Assembly (NCBI RefSeq): GCF_027172205.1
Contig: NC_070607.1
Span: forward strand, 23,970,069 to 24,034,068
Length of the DNA stretch: 64,000 bases
Source: Podarcis raffonei
Lineage: Eukaryota > Chordata > Lepidosauria > Squamata > Lacertidae
Reading direction: 5' to 3'
In this document: piece after piece, positions 56,412 to 64,000 of the stretch
Layout of the letters: every line of letters starts with the position of its first letter
Numbering within the stretch: the stretch's first letter is position 1
Notes under the pieces: generated by a model
The model's database searches: none
The model's input: only the letters and a program-made list of their open reading frames with translations
What the model was told of the DNA's origin: nothing
Position numbers and translations under genes: made by a program

Positions 56412-58204
56412 TAAAGCGGTGTAGAAATGAAATGAAAAACAATAATAAATGCCATTGCAAAAAGGCACCTAGTCATTCTATGGCAGGGACCTTAACCCAG
56501 GCTTAAGGTGACACAGCATCCTTTGTAAATCCTTTGTAAATTGCCTCCATGTTGGGGCATCTGAAAGGGTCCTGAGGAGACCCCTAAGGAATCCATCTTT
56601 GACTTGTAGCTTAACTTACATTTTACTAGCCCCCCCCCCCGACAGTGTATTTGGAAAAGAAAAATGCAGCAACTGTAACTCTATCTATTAATTTCTTTCG
56701 GAATGCTCTCTTGTGCTTAAGAGTAGGAAACTGTAATGGAATGTGGTTGTGGCAGATAGATTTCTCAGCCACGTATTGCAAAACGTTATGACTCTGGACT
56801 ATGATGCAAGGTTTTTTGTGTGTGTGTGTGTGCTCTTGAGTGAGTGCTTTTACCTTTTTAACCGTGTTTTTTATTTATTTATTTCATGTGGATGCTTTCA
56901 GACTTGAGCTGATTCTTAGATAAGGGCTTTTTCCTCTGCAAGTTCCGTAATGGAACCGACTCCCTTTGCTTCAGTGCTGTGGATAGATAACAGAAAGCCC
57001 ACAGAAATGTTACCAGTTTTCCTGCTCATACCGTAGAGGCAGCTTGAGTGACAGGTTAGGTGAGTTACTTGCCTGGAAGGAATTGTTATTGCCCACAGGT
57101 GAGTTGGGTAACTGTAATGCTACCTTACTCTAGAATGGCAAAGTTCGTTGAGGCATGAAAATGTAATGGGGGGGGAGCAACTTACTAGGCCAATTGCTGT
57201 TCCAACTGAATTTTGTTTTACTTCACCCTGTTAGTCAATATTTTTCCAGCAGTTGTCTGAGTCCACGGACATGTGTTTCCAGGGAACGTGAATCACTGAT
57301 CCTGAGGGTTTTTGTTTTTCTCCATTAGTTAAATCTTCCAGATTGACAGGGATATTCCAGTGGTTTTCAACCAAATTGTTCTAACTTATCTGCTGAAGTA
57401 AAAACTCTTCTCTTCAATTATAGTTTATCTAGCTCAGTAGTTCCCAGAACTATTTGCAAAGTGGACATGGTATTATTTTTCAAAATAATACCATCTGTCC
57501 CCATTTTTACTTTACTAAAACCACGTAGCTTCATTTTTTGCTTCTTTTTTTTAAAGTTAGATTGTCTACACTTAACAACCCCCTGCTTCTTAAGAATTAA
57601 AAGATTTCTGATAAGAAGCTACCTGTCAAAATATCTGGCATATTTGAGACCACTGAAGTGCAATTATTCCATCACAGCTGGGGGTGAAAGAATGAGGGAG
57701 GCTAATATCAAATTAAGCTTGAAACCATGGCATAGTGGAAACACAAATACCGGTAATACATTCTGACAGCGGGATTTGTGAGCGTTGGCTGGGATCCAAA
57801 GGGCCACACAAAGTGTTCTGGATGTGCACTGAAGCTTTTCAAACTCTTCCTCCACCATGATCACCCAAGTTCTTTGTATGCTCTGAAAAGCCAGTTCTGA
57901 ATGCCAGGCAACCCACCTGAGCGGTTTTCATTGCCTTGCAAAAAGTTGCATCCGGAAGAGGGGGAAATTAGCAATCCCTTCATGTGCGGGTAGTGAGAAA
58001 AGGAGAGGCCTAGGTGGTGGTTGTAATGGCTACTACTCAATTTATTTATGCACCATTAAAATCGCAGAATGGTTTACGGGATTAAAGCCAGTTCATCAAG
58101 TAAAATTATAAATGCTTAAACTGGCAACAGCAACAGAGTATTTCCTGTAGGCACAAAGCAGCTTGATGGAGGTTGAGCACCCAGGTGGCTGTTCTGGTCC
58201 ATGG

Positions 58205-58362
58205 GATCATAGAATTGTAATGTTGGAAAGAGACCCTGAGGATCATCTAGTCCCACCCCCCTCTGTCCCCTGCAATGCAGGAATTTGCAGTTGTCCCATA
58301 CTGGGATTGAACCTGCAACTTTGGTGTCATCAGCAGCATTCTCTAGCCAGCTGAGCTATCCA
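58205..58362 (-). mobile_element. tRNA-derived SINE, near full length, minus strand
   Basis: Reversed tail ATCATAGAATTGTAATGTTG and reversed head ACTGGGATTGAACCTGCAAC with CTAGCCAGCTGAGCTATCC. Confidence 0.82.
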
Positions 58363-58926
58363 GGTCCTTTTTGGAACTTTGTCCTGGCATGGATCAGCTA
58401 ACTGGAGATAGAAACAGTGGGTTAGACAGAGGGACCTTGTTGCATTTCCATTCTGCGCAGCGATAGCCCTTTCAGTATTGCACAGCAAAGAAGTTGACCG
58501 GGGACAAGGACAGGGTTCTCTTCCTCCACGGTCTGCTTAGTATTTCTGAGCTTTGTGTCAACTAAAGGCGAACCAAGTTTCTGTGTGTGAGAATGGGATG
58601 TGAGCTTCAGCTTTACCCACTTTGAGGTAAGCAGCCTCCAACCCACTTTCCCCTGGGAGAATGTGTCCATTGGTGGCTGTGGAGAGACTTTATCCCTCCT
58701 TCTTTAGTGTGTAATGAAACACCGTGTCTGTTCAGTTCCATGTTTCCAGGCTTTGATTCTGCAGTTGTGAGTATGTGGCCAGCAGTGGCAGTGGTTGGAA
58801 TAGAGTGCGTGCACATTACCTGCTTGTGAGGTTTCATGTCCATCAGCTTCCCCTCCCCTCCCCTTCTGCACCGTGCAAGTTTACCTTTGCACCATCTCTG
58901 TGGGAGACATTGGTACTAGCTGTTAA

Positions 58927-59012
58927 AATCATAGAATTGTAGAGTTGGAAGGGACCACAAAGCTCAAGAACCCATGACTCTGAGATTAATCTCAGCAGAG
59001 CTATCCATCCCA
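58927..59012 (-). mobile_element. tRNA-derived SINE with internal deletion, minus strand
   Basis: Reversed tail ATCATAGAATTGTAGAGTTG, then directly head sequence AGAACCCATGACTCTGAGAT. The middle is missing. Confidence 0.78.
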
Positions 59013-59814
59013 GTGAGAAAGCATTGTTTCACCACTGCAGTTTAGTGAAGACAGCATACACTTCAGAGAGAGGGAGACATGGGAGATGCCCTGGTTACTT
59101 GCGCTTTGTCCTTCTGTCCACAGACGTAGGCAGATGCTGTTGGGGACTCGTGTCTGACAGTACACTTGAAGTGGTTTGGAGTTTGCAGTGTTCTCTTAAT
59201 GTTTGTACAGAATGCTGTCTTTTAGTGCATAGTACCCTTTATCCAGTTTCAGTCACCAAAGTTTCCCCCTTCTGAGCTCTGCAGTATGCATAAGTTTAAG
59301 CTGCAGGCATATATAGCCCATGCTGTTCACACTGGCTGGAGCTAATGGGAATTATAGTCCAAAACATTTGAATGGCACCAGATTTTTGCAGCATCACATG
59401 CTGTTTATTAGTGAGCTCTGTTTGGTGCCTTGGCAGAAAGTTTGTGTACTCATCCTTTCGGGCAATTGTCATTTTTTCCAGCTCTATAAAATCTTGAAAA
59501 GGAGGGGGTGGGAACAGAAGGGTATAATTAAATGTGCGCCCTCCATACTGACTTTTATTGCCCAGTGCAATTGGTCCCCCAAAGTACAGAATCTTGGCTG
59601 ATCTTTGTAGCTGTAGTTCCGTCTATAATAAGTGTTGCTCAGCAGCAGCTGGGTGATCCTTGATGAAATGAAGGCTGTCAAACAGCAGTATTAGGCACAG
59701 GGCTCCTCACATTTCCAAACACCAAAATGGTACCTCATTAAAATAAAATAAAAAGTTTGGTAAATGAAAGACGTTTTGTCAAATGCATAGATTTTCCATA
59801 ACTCTGAAACGGGT

Positions 59815-59935
59815 GTGGAATCTGCAGTCCTCCAGATGTTATTGGATTGCAAATCCATCTCTCTGACTGTTGGCTATGCTGATTGGGACTGATGGGAGTT
59901 CGAGTCCAACATATGAAAGACTTCAGACCCCTGGA
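59815..59935. mobile_element. Fold-back MITE copy, diverged
   Basis: 'CTGCAGTCCTCCAGATGTTA' and 'GACTGATGGGAGTTCGAGTC' belong to the ACTACAA/GATGGGAGTTGTAGT family. Another short piece is at 59325-59375. Confidence 0.55.
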
Positions 59936-62446
59936 TCTCTGTTCTCAAACACTGCTTACTTGCTCTTGTTTTGTATGCTGTGAAATCACACTGGGTATTA
60001 TTGTTCTACGAATCAAACACTTCCTTTGTATGATACTCTCGTAAAAGACACATTGTAAAACATCAGCCATTGAAAATATCATCTGTTTCAATAAACTGGT
60101 TTATTTTCTGGTACATAGTATTTGCTCTTTAACACTTATGCTTATCTGATATTTGCTGAAGAGAGAGGGAATGTGGCAGAGGTTTGGGCGCAACAAATAA
60201 TGCTTCGTGAATGCTCCATTCAAACTCTAATGGATTTGCATGTTTCCACCATTGTGAGGCAAATTGCCAACTGCTAATAGAGGAGGCCATTGATAACTAA
60301 ATTATAGATATATAAAGCACTCTCGAACATATTTATAGCATTAACTATTACATAAGTAATAAGACTAACTCTACGGTCTTTGTACTCTTGGCAGCTGCTA
60401 CCCTGTTTTGATGCTGGCATAATGTGGTAACAGGGCTGTTCAGCCAGCAGCAGAGTCTACATCACTGCAATAGCTGCAGAAACCGCAATTTACGCTGATA
60501 GCTAGTTCCACAATCCTGGGAAGTTCTGTCACCAGTAGTTGAGCACAGTGTTGCATGCTGATTGCGCCCACATTACTGAGCAGAAAAGGCAAAGAGATCA
60601 GCAGCTACAACTACAATATACAGCTGTCTGCAGCTCAGTGGGAGAGGGCAACGTGAGAGGAAGAGAATATCGGTCTTGGGAGTCCTTTCACTGGAGGTGT
60701 AAATGTGTCCCCGGCAAAGCAAAGCCTATCCTGAGATGGTCCTGCCAGCACCGGTAATTTCAGGGCATGCATTTCATGGGTTTGAGTTTATTTGTCACTG
60801 TGCGCTTAAAGACCACATTCAAAAATGGACACATTGGCTGCAATGAGGACACACAGCGTCTGTGCTTGTAGGCTCCTTTAGTCTGTTCTATGAGCCAGGG
60901 AAATCCTCTCTGTGCCTTGGGGACAAATGTATGAAAATGGGAAGCACACGTGTATTTGTGTGTGTGTATGTAGCTCTGTTTGAGTCTGTTTGAGTCTACA
61001 GAGTTTTACGTTGTGCTATTAATAAATCTTTGACTAGAACACCGTCTGTGTTCGACAAGCTTAAGCCTGTTTTAATCACTTGTACAAATACGTTAAATGT
61101 AAGCAACTCGTCCTACAGTTGTTGTTGTTGGGTTTAATTGGTGGCAGCATAGTTAATATCACAGCAGTTGATTAAATATTAAACGGAACTTCTGGTTCAG
61201 GCGTTATGTATGCTGACTTAGCTCCACATTAAGAAATGGATCTACTGTTCAAAATACATGATCGATACAAATTTGCTCAGCGTGGATTAACGTACCACTT
61301 CCTTCTCTGTCAAACTTGTAGACATCTTCCAAAACAATGTTAAGATGGGCTGCCAAAGAGAGGCAGATGAGAACTCCCACTGTGAACCATGAAAGTCTTA
61401 ACACATTTAGATAAAATGGAAAAACTGGTAGTTAACTGTGAGCATTAGAAGTCTGTGCTCTCCCACGTATTACTGAAATCTGTTGGATGGGAAATTAACC
61501 CTGTATCAATTGTGTCCACCAGGTTTCAAGATATAGCACCAATTTAAATTTGAGGAAGCATAGCCCTGGTCACTACGTACTCCTGGTCAGGTACCCTGTT
61601 CAACAGTTGGCCTGTTTTTAGTTCTGTACCTGGTATCTGTTTTAATCATATTGTTTTATATATTAATGTGATTATTATTAATTTGTTGTAGTTTAAGGAA
61701 AGGTGTTTGAATCTCCTTAAATTATGGATAGGAGTGAATGATTGCACCTTAGCACTCCAGTTGGATATGGGACAGGTAAGGAAGATAATATCATGTTTCT
61801 GTTTCTAGTCCAAAGCATAATCTTAACTTATATTTTAAGGAGCTGTTTATAGTCTCTGGGCAGATGTTGATTTTGGTAGCAGTATTTTCCCACTTTGCTT
61901 TTTTGAAGAATGAAGAAAGAAAGAGATCCTTGGGACTACTAACAACACCACATGTCACCCGTGTTTGACATAGCTATTGATGTCCAAATGGGGGTGGAGT
62001 GGGGGATCTAAGATGGGTAATCATTTGGCCTGGTGGGTCAGAAGCCTGCTAGCCTACCATGTGCTTGTGGGTGAGACTGGTTGGGAAAGAGATGGGTAGG
62101 ACTACAGTTAAAGAAGCCAGCTAAGACATCTGGCTATAAAATACATGCTTGATTGGTATAACTTTTTGCAATATTACATGAGCAGCCATAATAATAATAA
62201 TGCTTTTGTGACCTTAGGAGGCTGGCATACGTTGACTGCAGTGATTCACTAGCTTGGTGGGTTACAAGTTTCAAAGCCTGATATAAGACATAGGGGGAGT
62301 TGGGCTACATGTCTGCTCTGTTCTACTCCTGATATATTAAGCAACTTCAACAGCACTGGGGTGAAAACAGCAACAGCTGGAGTCATTTAGGCCAATATGG
62401 AGAAATGGTATTGCCTGGTTGCACCACATGGTAGCTTGGTTAGTGT

Positions 62447-62448
<2 letters not shown>

Positions 62449-62487
<39 letters not shown>
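62449..62487. repeat. (AC)n microsatellite
   Basis: About 19 uninterrupted AC units in FNBP1L intron 1. Confidence 0.97.
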
Positions 62488-62488
<1 letters not shown>

Positions 62489-63167
62489 GTCCTGCCTATT
62501 GTACTCCTCACTCCACCTATAGAGTATTGCCAGGCAGGCCAGTATAATGTAGTAATATTCTGCTTGTGTGCCTAGAACTTCAGGCATGAAATGGTTTGCA
62601 ACATCTATCTGGGTAAGGCTCAGATAAGGCCACCCAGTGGGATGTGAAACTAAGTGGATTCAAACTCTCACACATTCAAGTCTACAACACACCACACTGT
62701 TATATGCATTGCATATAAAGCCTTTGCTTTTTTAGGATGGAAAAATGAGGTTCCCACCCGCATACATTCTAAAGAGCTTTATTTTTTTAAGTTCAGAGAC
62801 CATGCTCAAGTGGAGTTGGGAGAGCAAACTGACTGACTTTTTCTTTTCTTAAGGCTTACTAAATGCTTTAAAATCAGCAGACTAAGGAATGTGGAAGATG
62901 TATTGCTGTATCTAGTCCCAGAGACTAAGAAATATAAGGCACTTGCTTAACTTTGTGGCCCAGGGAGGATAGAACACCATTAACGTGACTAATATCATTG
63001 TAGCTGTTAAAGTGACCCACCCTGTCCCTAACTGCTGGGATAAAAATGAGTTTAACACTTCTGGATTGCTTTGTAAGTCTCTTTTTTTGAGGGGGGGGTC
63101 ATTATTTCACAATAACGTGGGGATGCCTCTAATATTTATGTAGGCACTTGCAGTCATGATGTCAAAT

Positions 63168-63482
63168 TGATCAGAAGGTCGGCAGTTCGAATCCCCTTGA
63201 CGGGGTGAGCTACCATTGCTTGGTCCCAGCTCCTGCCCTCCTAGCATTTTGAAAGAATGTCAAAGTGCAAGTAGATAAATAGGTACTGCTCCGGCGGGAA
63301 GGTAAACGGCGTTTCTGTGCACTGCTCTAGTTCACCAGAAGCGGCTTAGTCATGCTGGCCACATGACCCGGAAGCTGTCTGTGGGCAAACGCCGGCTCCC
63401 TCGGCCTATAGAGCAAGATGAGCGCCGCAATGCCAGAGTCGTCTGTGACTGGACCTAATGGTCAGGGGTACCTTTACCTTTA
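63168..63482 (+). mobile_element. Sauria-type SINE, 5'-truncated
   Basis: Starts within the tRNA part at TGATCAGAAGGTCGGCAGTT and runs to the tail GTACCTTTACCTTTA. The A-box side is missing. No clear target duplication found. Confidence 0.9.
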
Positions 63483-63640
63483 AGGCTGCAATACTAATCC
63501 ATTTACCCGCGAGTAGGCTCCATTGAATTCTGTAAGTCTTACTTCTGAGTGGACATGGTTCGGCTTACAATGTGAGTCCTGCTTAACTCAGTGGAACTGA
63601 CATCTGAGTAGACATACCTAAGATGGTGCTGTGAATTTAT
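63483..63640. mobile_element. Dispersed old repeat, best copy
   Basis: 'GGCTGCAATACTAATCCATT', 'TCTTACTTCTGAGTGGACAT', then a second module 'CATCTGAGTAGACATACCTA'. This is two head-to-tail copies of the unassigned repeat. It starts right at the end of the SINE. Confidence 0.55.
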
Positions 63641-63715
63641 CTCTTGGAAACTCATGGAATAGTGAGTGACGCTAAATTTTTCTGTTATGTTTGCTCCAAA
63701 CTAGGATTGTATATA

Positions 63716-63946
63716 CAGTGGTACCTCGGGTTACAGACGCTTCAGGTTACAGGCGCTTCAGGTTACAGACTCTGCTAACCCAGAAATAGTACCTCGGGTT
63801 AAGAACCTTGCTTAAGGATGAGGACAGAAATTGCGCGGCGGCAGCAGGAGGCCCCATTAGCTAAAGTGGTGCTTCAGGTTAAGAACAGTTTCAGGTTAAG
63901 AACAGACCTCCAGAACGAATTAATTACTTAACCTGAGGTACCACTG
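63716..63946. mobile_element. Tigger-like MITE, 'TTCAGGTTA' subfamily
   Basis: Ends CAGTGGTACCTCGGGTTAC and TTAACCTGAGGTACCACTG, with TA on each side. Very similar to 56186, with an extra GCTTCAGGTTACAG unit near the left end. Confidence 0.92.
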
Positions 63947-64000
63947 TAATGTAAATGGAAGCCAGATGGGCCAAATAATAGTTCCTTCAAGTGAGCCACT

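Larger units (their letters stand above)
50354..64000 (+). other. FNBP1L intron 1 (open at the right edge)
   Basis: At least 13.6 kb. Named repeats are listed separately. Stretches 50700-52000, 56420-58200, 60000-62440 and 62490-63160 show no gene or clear element, apart from short tandem repeats such as (GT)n at 56819. Confidence 0.8.

Noticed and set aside
1-64000. CRISPR arrays, operons, ribosome-binding sites, prophage or insertion sequences
   Set aside because: The window is vertebrate nuclear DNA with spliced genes; tandem repeats seen are microsatellites and show no spacer structure.

Overview
The window is vertebrate nuclear DNA, most likely from a squamate reptile (lizard). Evidence: long introns with GT-AG or GC-AG borders, CpG-island promoters, four genes recognisable by protein sequence, and several copies of a tRNA-derived SINE that matches the squamate Sauria-SINE type (B-box GGTTCGAATCC, 3' tail ending GGTCAGGGGTCCCTTTACC). 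I cannot name the species from sequence alone.

Layout, all genes on the + strand: (1) 1-13631, the 3' part of CCDC18 (17 exons, about 905 C-terminal residues, nearly all coiled coil), with 3' UTR to about 14.89 kb. (2) 16149-22696, a complete six-exon gene for a 318-residue short-chain dehydrogenase of the RDH8/HSD17B1 group. (3) CpG island and leader from about 25.5 kb, then DR1 (NC2-beta), three coding exons at 26469-34368, 176 residues, with a 3' UTR to about 36.2 kb. (4) A 13-kb intergenic stretch full of transposon remnants. (5) A second CpG island at 49.65-50.65 kb with FNBP1L exon 1 (50330-50353, MSWGTELW); the rest of the window is the start of its first intron. The order CCDC18-DR1-FNBP1L is that of human 1p22. 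The RDH8-like gene is the extra member.

The genes do not form a pathway: CCDC18 is a coiled-coil protein, DR1 a TBP-binding repressor, FNBP1L an F-BAR actin/membrane adaptor, and the RDH8-like enzyme probably reduces retinal or a steroid. They share a conserved neighbourhood.

Most notable observations: three of the eight introns located in the last three genes use GC-AG borders (two in the RDH8-like gene, one in DR1). The RDH8-like gene lies where human has none. DR1 intron 1 holds a 59-bp near-perfect inverted repeat inside an insertion with a 13-bp target duplication. A SINE sits inside a hAT element, with both target-site duplications intact. Three Tigger-like MITE subfamilies share ends but not interiors. 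A fold-back MITE at the DR1 promoter carries an ACTACAATTCCCA motif. No novel multi-gene system was found.
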